Below are positions 51,830 through 60,947 of a stretch of 64,000 bases of DNA, piece after piece. Within the stretch, counting starts at the first letter, position 1. The number at the start of each line of letters is the position of its first letter. The notes beneath the pieces are model-generated. The model was not told where the DNA came from and ran no database searches. It saw only the letters and a program-made list of their open reading frames with translations. The DNA lies in contig NZ_JACJSI010000017.1 of the NCBI RefSeq assembly GCF_014698065.1, positions 46,012 through 110,011 on the forward strand. Reading direction: 5' to 3'. The translations under genes were made by a program, and so were the position numbers. The DNA is from Nostoc flagelliforme FACHB-838 (GTDB lineage Bacteria; Cyanobacteriota; Cyanobacteriia; Cyanobacteriales; Nostocaceae).

Positions 51830-53683
51830 ATGATAAAATCCATGCATTTCCAGCTTCCTCAACCACTCAGTAATCTGCTCAAAGCTACTAGCTTGTGGCA
51901 GGAGAACTATTTGATATTGCGAGAATTCAAACACTTCCGCAAAATTGCAATTTTAGCTGTGGTATTTTCAATTTTGGCGGCAACATTTGAGGGTGTGAGT
52001 ATTGGTTTTTTACTTTCATTCTTGCAAAGCTTGACTAGCCCCAGCGCTCAACCTGTTCAAACAGGAATAGAATGGTTTGATATTTGGATTTTGGGAGCTA
52101 AAACATCAGCAATTAATCGTCTTTACCGCGTATCTTTACTGATTTTATTGAGTACCTGGTTACGCGCTACCTTCAATTATTTTTCTCAAGTCTATACTGA
52201 GCTATCTCAACTAAATCTTGGCGATCGCTTACGTAAGCAAATTTTTGAACAGTTACAATCTTTATCGCTAAGTTATTTTTCTACAACTCGTTCTGGTGAA
52301 CTGATTAACACAATCACTACAGAGATTGAAAGAATTAGGCAAGGTTTTAGTAGCGGAGCCTTTTTAATGACTAGAGGGTTAACAACCCTTGTCTACTTAA
52401 TATCAATGTTTTTGATATCATGGCAACTGACACTAATTTCAGCATTGTTATTTACCCTTTTAGGTGTAGGATTATCCAATCTAAATGCCAGAGTCAGAGA
52501 ATCGAGTTTTGGCATGACAACTGCGAATGCTAATTTTACATCAACAGCCGTAGAATTTATTAATGGTATTCGCACTGTTCACACCTGTGGTACTCAAGAA
52601 TTTGAGCGCCAGCGTTTCTACAAAGCTAGCGACAAAATAGTAAGCACTACAACAAAAGTTGTGTTCACTTGGACAATTGTCAAGCCAATTGCTGAAGGAG
52701 TAGCTACTACGGTATTGGTTGGGATGATTATTTTGGCATTCACTAGCCTAGTTACTAATGGAACGCTACAAGTTGCTTCTTTACTAACATTTTTCTTTGT
52801 ACTATTTCGTTTTATTCCATTTGTTCAAGACATTAATGGCACAAGAGCATTCCTTAGTACTTTACATGGTTCAGCAGATAACGTCAAAAAACTTTTAAAA
52901 AGTGACGAAAAAGATTATTTTCAAAATGGCACAATCAAGTTTAATTCTTTAAAAAGATCAATAAACTTAGTATCTGTAGATTTTGGCTACGACAATCAAA
53001 ACTTAGTGCTGCATAATATTACCTTAACCATTGAAAAAGGAAAAATGACAGCATTAGTCGGAGCATCTGGTGCTGGTAAAACAACCCTTGCTGATTTAAT
53101 TCCCCGATTTTATAATGCTACAGATGGATATCTTTACATTGATGAAATAGATGTGCGACAGTTTGAAATTAACTCCCTACGGCGTAAAATAGCTGTCGTC
53201 AGTCAAGATACTTTCATCTTCAATACTGATGTTTGGCAAAATATTGCTTATGGTACTCCAGAAGCCACTAATGAGGAAATTCAAGAAGCAGCTAAACTAG
53301 CGAATGCACTGGAATTTATTTTGGAAATGCCTGAAGGTTTTAACACCCAATTGGGAGATAGAGGTGTTAGGTTATCTGGAGGACAAAGACAGCGAATTGC
53401 TATTGCGCGTGCTTTGCTAAGGAACCCAGAAATTTTGATTTTAGATGAAGCAACTAGCGCCTTAGATTCTGTATCTGAGCGATTAATTCAAGATTCATTA
53501 GAAAGACTATCTGTGGGAAAAACAGTAATTGCGATCGCTCACCGTCTTTCTACTATTGCTAAAGCAGATAAAGTTGTAGTTTTAGAACATGGACGGATAG
53601 TAGAACAAGGTAAATATCAAGAGCTTCTAGAACTCAAAGGTAAGCTTTGGGAGTATCACAATATGCAATATAACAATTCGTAA
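51830..53683 (+). CDS. hepA: HepA heterocyst envelope polysaccharide ABC exporter
   Basis: A 617-residue ABC exporter half-transporter. Five to six membrane helices lie in residues about 35-330 (IAILAVVFSILAATFEGVSIGFLL, SLLILLSTWLRATF, GLTTLVYLISMFLISW, VATTVLVGMIILAF). The ATPase has Walker A GASGAGKTT (about 411), Q-loop VVSQDTFIF, signature LSGGQRQRIAIARA (about 515), Walker B ILILDEATSALD and IAIAHRLST. It matches HepA of Anabaena in layout, size and position after hepC. HepA deposits the polysaccharide layer around heterocysts; mutants are Fox-minus in Anabaena (known, not shown here). ATG at 51842 is an alternative start. Confidence 0.93.
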   Translation: MIKSMHFQLPQPLSNLLKATSLWQENYLILREFKHFRKIAILAVVFSILAATFEGVSIGFLLSFLQSLTSPSAQPVQTGIEWFDIWILGAKTSAINRLYRVSLLILLSTWLRATFNYFSQVYTELSQLNLGDRLRKQIFEQLQSLSLSYFSTTRSGELINTITTEIERIRQGFSSGAFLMTRGLTTLVYLISMFLISWQLTLISALLFTLLGVGLSNLNARVRESSFGMTTANANFTSTAVEFINGIRTVHTCGTQEFERQRFYKASDKIVSTTTKVVFTWTIVKPIAEGVATTVLVGMIILAFTSLVTNGTLQVASLLTFFFVLFRFIPFVQDINGTRAFLSTLHGSADNVKKLLKSDEKDYFQNGTIKFNSLKRSINLVSVDFGYDNQNLVLHNITLTIEKGKMTALVGASGAGKTTLADLIPRFYNATDGYLYIDEIDVRQFEINSLRRKIAVVSQDTFIFNTDVWQNIAYGTPEATNEEIQEAAKLANALEFILEMPEGFNTQLGDRGVRLSGGQRQRIAIARALLRNPEILILDEATSALDSVSERLIQDSLERLSVGKTVIAIAHRLSTIAKADKVVVLEHGRIVEQGKYQELLELKGKLWEYHNMQYNNS

Positions 53684-53744
53684 TTTGTAAATTATGAATT
53701 CATTATCTTGGTCAATCGCTTATAGTTTTAACAAGGAAAAGTAA

Positions 53745-54584
53745 ATGGTAAATCTAGGCTATCACGCTGCTAAAATTCAGGGTAAGTTTAATCGCTCTCT
53801 ATATAAAGCAGCCGTTTCTCAGATTGTAAACATCCCGATTAAACAAACTCGGCAAGTTCCCATAAGTGTCTATGCTTTCTCATGTGAACGCGATTTGCCA
53901 GAACAAGTGGCAAGTATTCGCTCTTTTATTCGTCATGTGGGTATTCCAGATACATTCACCGTAGTTTCTGATGGCAGCTACACTGATTCTAGTTGTAATT
54001 TACTCCGCCGGATCAATCGCTGCGTTCAAGTAATACCTTTACAAAACTTCCTGAGAACAGATTTACCTCAATGTGCTTTTGATTATGCCCAACTGCATCC
54101 ACTGGGCAAAAAATTATTGGCATTAATGTCAATTCCTATTAACGGGACTACGATTTACACTGATTCCGATATTTTATTTTTCCCTGGCGGAATTGACTTA
54201 ATTAATTTGAGTAAGTCGGACGAAAAATATTCTCTTTATCTACCTGATTGTTCTATGTCACTAGATGAGCGAATTATTTATGATGATTCGGAAAAATTAA
54301 ATCCAGTAAATGGCGGATTTATATTATTTAGGCATGAATTTGACTGGAGTTTTGCTATTGAACGTTTAGCAAATCTTCAAGAAGCTCCTACTTATTTTAC
54401 TGAACAAACAATTGTTCATTTGACAATGCACTACAATCATGGTGAGCCTTTATGCACAAAAAAATATGTTCTCAATGTAGAAGATCAGTTCATATATGCA
54501 GATAAATCTGAAAGTAAAAACATTGCTCTCAGGCATTATGTGAATGATGTGAGACATAAATTCTGGTTTAACGTTGGCATATAA
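53745..54584 (+). CDS. HEP-cluster glycosyltransferase-like protein (GT-A type)
   Basis: A 279-residue protein. It has VPISVYAFSCERDLPEQVASIRSF, FTVVSDGSYTDSSC and a DXD motif in TIYTDSDILFFPGG, then NPVNGGFILF, which suggest a GT-A nucleotide-diphospho-sugar fold like GT8 or nucleotide-binding transferases. No standard CAZy family can be named with confidence. The gene follows hepA by 61 bases with an AAGGAAAAG ribosome binding site, matching the gene order of the Anabaena HEP island. Probably a cytosolic transferase adding a HEP sugar. Confidence 0.8.
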   Translation: MVNLGYHAAKIQGKFNRSLYKAAVSQIVNIPIKQTRQVPISVYAFSCERDLPEQVASIRSFIRHVGIPDTFTVVSDGSYTDSSCNLLRRINRCVQVIPLQNFLRTDLPQCAFDYAQLHPLGKKLLALMSIPINGTTIYTDSDILFFPGGIDLINLSKSDEKYSLYLPDCSMSLDERIIYDDSEKLNPVNGGFILFRHEFDWSFAIERLANLQEAPTYFTEQTIVHLTMHYNHGEPLCTKKYVLNVEDQFIYADKSESKNIALRHYVNDVRHKFWFNVGI

Positions 54585-54610
54585 GTTGGTAAAATCAAGC
54601 CTCTATTTAG

Positions 54611-55840
54611 ATGAGGAATGTAATTAGTAATAACGTAAAAAAATGGTGGTTAATGCTTAACTTAATCAATGATGCCAAGCGAAATAATGAACTATTGCAT
54701 AGGGATACTTTTGAAGAAGACCTGATTTATCAATGCTCAAATTTTGAGGTAGGCGGGAGCGGAGGTGTGGAAACTTATTTAGCTTCTCTGTTTGAACATC
54801 GACCGCCTGATGTTAGCGATCGCGTGATAAAATCGCTTAAGAATGTTGACCAAAGCCAGTTTCAACTGCTACACATCCACAGCCCAGATTTGCTATTAGA
54901 ACTTACAGGCGAATGTCCTGCCATCTTCAGCGTTCATAATCACTCATTGTATTGTCCTAGTGGCACAAAATATTTAGCAGGGTCGCGGACAATCTGCGAT
55001 CGCAACTTTTCTTACTTAGGATGTACTTGGGGTAAGTTAGTAGATAAATGCGGTAGCCGTAAACCATTAAGAACTCTTAGAGAACTTCAAAACACTCATC
55101 AATTATTAGATGTATTAAAAAAGATAAAAATTACTTTTGTTGCTAATAGCGAATATGTACGGCAACAATTGATTCAAAATGGTGTACCTTCTGAGCAAAC
55201 TGTAACACTACACTGTGGAATTTCTGTACCAGAAACAGAAACTGCACCTCTAAGTTTACAAATCCACCAAAATCATAGAATTTTGTTCGCTGGACGAATT
55301 GTTTCTGATAAAGGTTTAGAATGGTTGCTCAAAACCTTAATACATACAGACCCGCATATTCAGCTTGATATCGCAGGCGAAGGCTGGGAACGGCCCCGCT
55401 TAGAAAAGTTAGCAAACACCCTTGGATTGATTAACCGAATCACTTGGCATGGTTGGTGCGATCCTGAAAAAATAAATAAACTTTATCAACAGTGTTTTGC
55501 TGTCATTTTCCCCAGCGTTTGGCCTGAACCCGCAGGTCTTGTAACTCTAGAAGCTTATGCTCACTATCGACCTGTAATTGGTAGCACTGTCGGAGGAATT
55601 CCCGAACATTTAAAAGATGGAGAAACGGGTATTCTTGTTCCAGGTAATGATATCCAAAAGCTGGCTAATGCTATTAATGAATTATATGGAGATTATCAAA
55701 AAAGCCGATACATGGGCGAACAAGGTCATGCTTTATTGATAAAGGAATTTACAATGTCTGCTCATGTAAATAATCTCCGAGCAATTTATGCAAAAGCAAT
55801 AGCTGAATCTCCTTCTAGAGCTAAAAAGCTATATATATAG
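54611..55840 (+). CDS. Glycosyltransferase family 4
   Basis: A 409-residue GT4. The acceptor half contains GSGGVETYLASLFEHR, LLHIHSPDLLLELTGECPAIFSVHNHSLYCPSG (a stretch with conserved His and Cys seen in several GT4 proteins) and a Cys-rich insert (CDRNFSYLGCTWGKLVDKCG). The donor half has ILFAGRIVSDKGLEWLLKTL, LDIAGEGWERPRLEKLA, and the signature PSVWPEPAGLVTLEAYAHYRPVIGSTVGGIPE. The start is uncertain: ATG 54611 lacks a ribosome binding site; ATG 54653 is an alternative. It is 26 bases after the previous gene, in the HEP operon. Confidence 0.92.
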   Translation: MRNVISNNVKKWWLMLNLINDAKRNNELLHRDTFEEDLIYQCSNFEVGGSGGVETYLASLFEHRPPDVSDRVIKSLKNVDQSQFQLLHIHSPDLLLELTGECPAIFSVHNHSLYCPSGTKYLAGSRTICDRNFSYLGCTWGKLVDKCGSRKPLRTLRELQNTHQLLDVLKKIKITFVANSEYVRQQLIQNGVPSEQTVTLHCGISVPETETAPLSLQIHQNHRILFAGRIVSDKGLEWLLKTLIHTDPHIQLDIAGEGWERPRLEKLANTLGLINRITWHGWCDPEKINKLYQQCFAVIFPSVWPEPAGLVTLEAYAHYRPVIGSTVGGIPEHLKDGETGILVPGNDIQKLANAINELYGDYQKSRYMGEQGHALLIKEFTMSAHVNNLRAIYAKAIAESPSRAKKLYI

Positions 55841-55923
55841 CATTCTTCAAGTTACATAAAGTAACTTTGACCAAAATATCAAATGGTGCATCTTTTAATG
55901 AGAAAAAATTAAGAGAGAAAAAT

Positions 55924-56916
55924 ATGTCTTTACTTCAAGAATCCCAACAACCTTTAGTCAGCGTTATTATCCCTACTTATAATAGACCAGAGTATCTCAA
56001 GCTAGCGATCGCTAGCGCTATTAAACAAACTTATCAGAATATTGAAATTATTGTTTCTGATAATTGTAGTTCAGAAAATATTCAAGCCCTTGTCGCATCT
56101 TTTGGCGATTCACGCATCAGATTTTGGCGGCATCAGCAGAATGTGGGTATGTTAGCTAATCAGCAGCATGGCTTCAAGATAGCGCGAGGTAAGTATTGTG
56201 CTAGTCTCCATGACGATGATATTTGGAATGAAGACTTTTTAGCAAAGTTAATACCACCACTAGAAGCAAATCCTGATTTAATTATCGCTTTTTGTGACCA
56301 ATATATTATAGATGCTCAGGGTAGAATTAATAATATTGGAACTGAACAAAATACACGCGCCTACAAGCGGAATAAATTAGCAAAAGGAATTTATCAACCT
56401 TTTTATAAAATTGGGTTAATAGATAAAAGCATACCAGCTGCGGCAGCTTGTGTGATTCGCAACAATTTTGTAGATTGGGATAGTATTCCTTCACAAGTTG
56501 GCGGGATGTGGGATTTATATTTAACCTACCTTTGCTGTATATCTGGTCATGGTGCTTACTACCATCCCGAAAGACTGACGCAATATCGTGCCCATGAACA
56601 AACTGATACTATGCTCAGTGGTGGTAGAGATTTACAGGCAAAAATTCGCAAAGCGAAAAGCGAAATGTTTTGTTATCAAGTCTTTATGGAAGATACTCGT
56701 CTAAAAGAGTTTAAACATTATTTTCAACAGAAATGGTTAGAAGCTAATACCACTTTGGGAATTGGTTTACTACGAAGTGAACAAATAGCAGCAGCACGTC
56801 CCTATTTTTGGCAGGCGTTAAATAAACAAAAATTTAATCCCCGAACTGTGGCAGCACTTGGTCTTAGTTTTACTCCGCGTTTTTTAGCAAGTAAGTTAAT
56901 CAAAACATCTAAATAA
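55924..56916 (+). CDS. Glycosyltransferase family 2
   Basis: A 330-residue GT2 enzyme from ATG 55924 (AAGAGAG seven bases upstream; the frame is open 19 codons further to a TTG). It has VSVIIPTYNRPEYLKLAIASAIKQTYQNIEIIVSDNCS, ARGKYCASLHDDDIWN (DXD) and HPERLTQYRAHEQTDTM. The C-terminal helical part resembles TPR-like tails of cyanobacterial GT2 proteins. It is close behind the GT4 gene (84 bases). Donor sugar unknown. Confidence 0.9.
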   Translation: MSLLQESQQPLVSVIIPTYNRPEYLKLAIASAIKQTYQNIEIIVSDNCSSENIQALVASFGDSRIRFWRHQQNVGMLANQQHGFKIARGKYCASLHDDDIWNEDFLAKLIPPLEANPDLIIAFCDQYIIDAQGRINNIGTEQNTRAYKRNKLAKGIYQPFYKIGLIDKSIPAAAACVIRNNFVDWDSIPSQVGGMWDLYLTYLCCISGHGAYYHPERLTQYRAHEQTDTMLSGGRDLQAKIRKAKSEMFCYQVFMEDTRLKEFKHYFQQKWLEANTTLGIGLLRSEQIAAARPYFWQALNKQKFNPRTVAALGLSFTPRFLASKLIKTSK

Positions 56917-56948
56917 TAGAGCAACAGCTAGTCCGCATACTCCTTTGG

Positions 56949-56982
56949 AGAAGCAAGCTACGCGCAGCGCCTTGTAGAGACA
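56949..56982. repeat. Dispersed GCAAGCTACG-type repeat, copy 2
   Basis: GAGAAGCAAGCTACGCGCAGC and the following CTTGTAGAGAC repeat the element at 23790-23824 with a few changes. The rest of 56917-57210 holds A/T-rich leader sequence for the next gene. Confidence 0.65.
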
Positions 56983-57210
56983 TCGGGCAGTTTTCCTCTA
57001 TCTTAAACTGCCCAATCCCTCCTGCCTTATACCATTTAACTTTAATAATGATACAAACACGCTGGTAAGGGCTTGTCTTTGCCATGCCTCTACGATAAAT
57101 CTATATGTATCAGGATTTTCGTGAATTGGTATTACTCGATAGAAATAAGATGATTTTTGATTCTTATTTAGTGCCTTTGTATAAATTTATCTAATTAAGA
57201 AAAATAGGAT

Positions 57211-58434
57211 ATGAAACTTTGTATTGTCACTCATAAAATTAAAAAAGGTGATGGTCAGGGACGGGTAAACTATGAAGCTGTCCAAGAAGCAATTCGTCAT
57301 GGACATGAACTGACATTGTTGGCGAGTGAAATTGCACCAGAACTGGAAAAAAATAGTCAAGTTAATTGGATTTCAATTCCAGTTAAAAACTATCCTACAG
57401 AATTTATACGTAATTTAATGTTTGCTCAAAAAAGTGCAGATTGGTTGCGTAAAAATCGCTCTAGCATTGATTTAGTTAAAGTCAATGGAGCAATTAACAT
57501 GGCTGCGGCTGATGTGAATGCTGTACATTTTGTCCACAGTTCATGGTTGCGATCGCCTGTTCATATTTCCCGCAACCGCCGTGATTTGTATGGTTTTTAC
57601 CAGTGGCTATTTACGGCTTTTAATGCGCGTTGGGAAAAACAGGCTTTCCAAAGAGCTAAGGTTGTTGTGGCTGTATCGGAAAAAGTAGCCCAGGAATTAG
57701 TCAGCATTGGTGTACCGCGTTCTCGGATTCGGGTAATTGTCAATGGCGTAGACTTAGAAGAGTTTGCCCCTCGTGAAAGCGTAGGCGTAGCCCAACCTAG
57801 TCATCGCCAAAAATTAGGTTTACCGCAGAACGTCACCCTAGCACTCTTCGCTGGAGACATCCGCACACGCAGAAAGAATTTAGATACAGTCTTACACGCC
57901 TTGGCAAAAGTTCCCGATTTGCATCTGGCGGTGGTCGGTCGTGTAGAAGGTAGTCCCTTCCCGCAACTAGCGGCTTCTTTGGGGTTAACTGAACGTGTGC
58001 ATTTTATCGGATATCGACTTGATATCTCGGAAATTATGCGATCAGTAGATTTATTTGTTTTTCCTTCCCGATACGAAGCTTGCACCCTCGTATTGTTAGA
58101 AGCACTTTCTTCAGGATTGCCAGTAATTACTGCCACAGCTACCGGAGGTGCAGAGTTGGTGACACCAGAATGTGGCATCGTCTTACCTGACTCAGATGAT
58201 GTCGATGCTTTAGCTGTGGCGTTGATGTCTTTGGTGAGCGATTCCGCCCTGATGCAACAGATGGGTAAAGCAGCTCGCTCTGTGGCAGAACAATATAGCT
58301 GGACTACTATGGCAAAAACTTATGTGGATTTATTCGAGGAGTTAAGCAAGAATGCGGAACACCGTTCTCATACCAACTTATCGCCGTCCACAAGACCTCT
58401 CACGCTGCCTTTTGGCGCTACAAAAACAAACTAA
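57211..58434 (+). CDS. Glycosyltransferase family 4
   Basis: A 407-residue GT4 with MKLCIVTHKIKKGDGQGRVNYEAVQEAIRHGHE, VHFVHSSWLRSPVHISR, VVVAVSEKVAQELVSIGVPRSRIRVIVNGVD, LFAGDIRTRRKNLDTVLHAL and the signature PSRYEACTLVLLEALSSGLPVITATATGGAELV. Residues RESVGVAQPSH are encoded by the dispersed AGCGTAGGCGTAGCCC repeat (57775-57793), an in-frame insertion in a surface loop between the two GT-B halves. The 3' end overlaps the next gene by 83 bases in another frame. AGGAT precedes the ATG. HEP-cluster member. Confidence 0.92.
   Translation: MKLCIVTHKIKKGDGQGRVNYEAVQEAIRHGHELTLLASEIAPELEKNSQVNWISIPVKNYPTEFIRNLMFAQKSADWLRKNRSSIDLVKVNGAINMAAADVNAVHFVHSSWLRSPVHISRNRRDLYGFYQWLFTAFNARWEKQAFQRAKVVVAVSEKVAQELVSIGVPRSRIRVIVNGVDLEEFAPRESVGVAQPSHRQKLGLPQNVTLALFAGDIRTRRKNLDTVLHALAKVPDLHLAVVGRVEGSPFPQLAASLGLTERVHFIGYRLDISEIMRSVDLFVFPSRYEACTLVLLEALSSGLPVITATATGGAELVTPECGIVLPDSDDVDALAVALMSLVSDSALMQQMGKAARSVAEQYSWTTMAKTYVDLFEELSKNAEHRSHTNLSPSTRPLTLPFGATKTN
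57775..57793. repeat. Dispersed AGCGTAGGCGTAGCCC repeat inside a GT4 gene
   Basis: GAAAGCGTAGGCGTAGCCC lies in frame in the glycosyltransferase gene and encodes ESVGVAQ. Other copies are at 31268 and 44899 (complement). Confidence 0.7.
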
Positions 58435-59281
58435 ACCCGTTGATCAGGTGATAGTGGTTGTCCGCGATACGGATACAGAAACTTGGCAATTTTTGGCGCA
58501 ATACACAACGCACAATTTGCCATTGCATACCGTGAAAGTGGCAGAACCTGGGGTAGTAGCAGCACTCAACGCCGGACTTGCAGTAGTGGAAGGCGATATT
58601 GTTTCTATTACTGATGATGATGCCGCACCTCACTCGGATTGGTTAGAGCGCATTGCCGCTCACTTCATCTGTGATAGTTGCATTGGCGGTCTTGGTGGGC
58701 GTGATTGGGTACACCACGGCAGCAAATTAGAAGACGAGTCTCGTCCATTAGTCGGGCGGTTACAGTGGTTTGGGCGAGTGATTGGCAACCATCACCTGGG
58801 AGTGGGAGAACCCCGCGAAGTTGATATTCTCAAGGGCGTGAACATGAGTTTTCGTACCCAAGCAATCGGACAAATGCGCTTTGATGAGCGGATGCGTGGT
58901 ACTGGAGCGCAGGTACATTTTGAAATGGCATTCACTCTGGCATTAAAGCGGGCTGGTTGGAAGATAATTTATGATCCTAACGTTGCTGTAGATCATTATC
59001 CAGCACAACGTTTTGACGAAGATCAGCGAAATAACTTTAATGAAATTGCCTTTATTAATTTAGTCCATAATGAAACCTTAGCTTTATTAGAACATTTGCC
59101 ATTTATTCGCCGGATTGTATTTTTGTTTTGGGCAGTATTCGTGGGTACATCCGATAGTTTGGGTTTAGTACAATGGCTGAGATTTTTACCTAGTCAAGGG
59201 CAGTTGGCAGGGAAAAAGTTGCTGGCATCGTGGCGTGGGCGTTGGCAAGGATATAAACAATTCGTAATTCGTAATTCGTAA
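58352..59281 (+). CDS. Glycosyltransferase family 2
   Basis: A 309-residue GT2. The nucleotide-binding part has TVLIPTYRRPQDLSRCLLALQKQTKPVDQVIVV, AEPGVVAALNAGLAVVEGDIVSITDDDAAPH (DXD), GGLGGRDWV, and ILKGVNMSFRTQAIG. The C-terminal region has a hydrophobic helix (RRIVFLFWAVFVGTSD) and then a basic end. The start overlaps the preceding GT4 gene by 83 bases, so translation is probably coupled; GAGGAG lies 11 bases before the ATG. Its last codons (FVIRNS) are made by an ATTCGTA tandem repeat. Confidence 0.9.
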   Translation: MRNTVLIPTYRRPQDLSRCLLALQKQTKPVDQVIVVVRDTDTETWQFLAQYTTHNLPLHTVKVAEPGVVAALNAGLAVVEGDIVSITDDDAAPHSDWLERIAAHFICDSCIGGLGGRDWVHHGSKLEDESRPLVGRLQWFGRVIGNHHLGVGEPREVDILKGVNMSFRTQAIGQMRFDERMRGTGAQVHFEMAFTLALKRAGWKIIYDPNVAVDHYPAQRFDEDQRNNFNEIAFINLVHNETLALLEHLPFIRRIVFLFWAVFVGTSDSLGLVQWLRFLPSQGQLAGKKLLASWRGRWQGYKQFVIRNS

Positions 59282-59290
59282 TTCGTAATT
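59260..59290. repeat. ATTCGTA tandem repeat at a gene 3' end
   Basis: Four tandem copies of ATTCGTA overlap the stop codon of the GT2 gene. The complementary form lies at 50731-50757 and a short one at 53684-53703. Confidence 0.7.
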
Positions 59291-59383
59291 AAAAATGAAT
59301 TCAATTTCTTGTTATCTCTAGTACAACATGGCGTAAATAAAGCAACTATTTCAAATAGTTCCAAAGCCTGTCTTCTCAGCTTT

Positions 59384-59417
59384 TTGACTTTTGACTTCCG
59401 CCTTGCAGTACTAGTTA
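59384..59417. repeat. Dispersed repeat ACTAGTACYGCAAGGCGGAA, copy 2 (inverted)
   Basis: TTGACTTTTGACTTCCGCC and the following TTGCAGTACTAGTTA are the reverse complement of 28321-28350 with one or two changes. It lies directly before the Wzy-like gene. Confidence 0.65.
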
Positions 59418-59445
59418 GATTGATAAATCCAAAATCGAAAATTGA

Positions 59446-60912
59446 ATGAATTCTAGACAGATACTTTTCAATAGTTTTTTACAAGAAAACTATTCTCCCG
59501 AAGAGCGATCGCTACAGGGTTGGATGGCGATCGCAGGCTTTATATTACTAACTGTAGTTTGCTATTTTGCTGGTGCTACTGCCGCCTTGCGCCTAATTTA
59601 CCCGGTGACAGCTTTAATAGTAGCCATATTTTTATACTTGCGGCATCCCATTCTCTACATTAGCTTTACCTGGTGGATCTGGTTTCTCACACCTTTAGCT
59701 ACTCGCTTAGTTGACTATCGAGTCGGCTGGGACGCTACCCGTCAAATGCTTATAGCACCCTACTTAGTGGTGTTTATAACCATAGCAACCTTCTTACGAC
59801 ACTTTCCCCGCGCCTCTCGCCAAGGGGGTTTGCCGTTTGTTTTGGCTTTTATCGGAGTGTTCTATGGCTTTCTAGTCGGTCTGATTTACAACCAACCGAT
59901 CCCTGTAGCACGCGGTTTACTAGATTGGCTCAGTCCGATTATCTTCGCTTTTCACTTATTTAGTAACTGGCGAGATTACCCCAGTTATCGCCAGAATATT
60001 CAGCGAACATTCCTCTGGTGTGTGTTAATTTTAGGAACTTATGGCGTATATCAATTTGTGGTAGCTCCTGAGTGGGATAGATACTGGCTTATAGAATCAA
60101 AATTATTCACAAGTTCGGGAAACCCTGCACCTTTCGAGATGCGCGTCTGGAGTACATTGCACTCAGTCGGCCCCTTTGGTTCTGTCATGCAGGCTGGATT
60201 GCTATTGTTATTTACTAGTTCAGCAAGTTTAATTCTTCCTGCTTCAGCTGTTGGTTATTTGTCCTTTTTGTTGACACAAGCACGTACTAATTGGGGGGGC
60301 TGGTTATTTGGAATAATTTTGATTATAGGTTCAGTCAAAGCCAGAATTCAAATGCGCTTAATTACCATAATTGTGGTTATGGCAATTTGTGTTGTGCCAT
60401 TAACAACTATCGAACCAATTTCTGGCGTTGTCGCAGCCCGTTTAGAAACTTTTTCTAATCTTGAAGATGATAATAGCTTTAAAGATAGATCGGGAAGTTA
60501 TGACAGAAACCTGGGTTTAGCTCTTTCTAATGGTCTAGGTAATGGCTTAGGAAATATTTGGAAAGTCAACGAAAAAACTGGTCAGATTGAAGTCGTGGTA
60601 ATTGATAGTGGCATTTTAGATATGTTTTTCACCCTTGGTTGGTTTGGAGCCATCTTTTATATGGGTGGATTAATCTTGTTAATTATCAGCGTTAGCGGCT
60701 ATGGTGAAGGTCGTTTCGATAGCTTTATCAGTGCTGCCCGTGCCATCGGCATTAGTTCCGCTGCACAATTAATTATCGGTAGCGGTATGTTGAGCGTAGC
60801 AGGCATGATTCTTTGGGGATTTTTAGCTATGGCTATGGCAGGGCATAAGTACTATACCAATCCTCAAATACCCTCCAACACCCACAACTTCTCTAAGAAG
60901 TCGAGAATCTGA
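59446..60912 (+). CDS. Wzy/O-antigen-ligase-like membrane protein
   Basis: A 488-residue integral membrane protein with about ten to twelve helices (MAIAGFILLTVVCYFAGATAA, LIYPVTALIVAIFLYL, LVVFITIATFLRHF, FVLAFIGVFYGFLVGLIY, LITIIVVMAICVVPLTTI, WFGAIFYMGGLILLIISVSG). The region FLLTQARTNWGG resembles the R-x-x-W/G motif of O-antigen polymerases and ligases, and a large soluble loop follows (RLETFSNLEDDNSFKDRSGSY). It probably polymerises the HEP repeat unit at the outer face of the plasma membrane. No other polymerase candidate lies in the cluster. Gene boundaries are clear. Confidence 0.87.
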   Translation: MNSRQILFNSFLQENYSPEERSLQGWMAIAGFILLTVVCYFAGATAALRLIYPVTALIVAIFLYLRHPILYISFTWWIWFLTPLATRLVDYRVGWDATRQMLIAPYLVVFITIATFLRHFPRASRQGGLPFVLAFIGVFYGFLVGLIYNQPIPVARGLLDWLSPIIFAFHLFSNWRDYPSYRQNIQRTFLWCVLILGTYGVYQFVVAPEWDRYWLIESKLFTSSGNPAPFEMRVWSTLHSVGPFGSVMQAGLLLLFTSSASLILPASAVGYLSFLLTQARTNWGGWLFGIILIIGSVKARIQMRLITIIVVMAICVVPLTTIEPISGVVAARLETFSNLEDDNSFKDRSGSYDRNLGLALSNGLGNGLGNIWKVNEKTGQIEVVVIDSGILDMFFTLGWFGAIFYMGGLILLIISVSGYGEGRFDSFISAARAIGISSAAQLIIGSGMLSVAGMILWGFLAMAMAGHKYYTNPQIPSNTHNFSKKSRI

Positions 60913-60947
60913 TTAATCTTACAACTTAAATAGGACTGATATAAATT

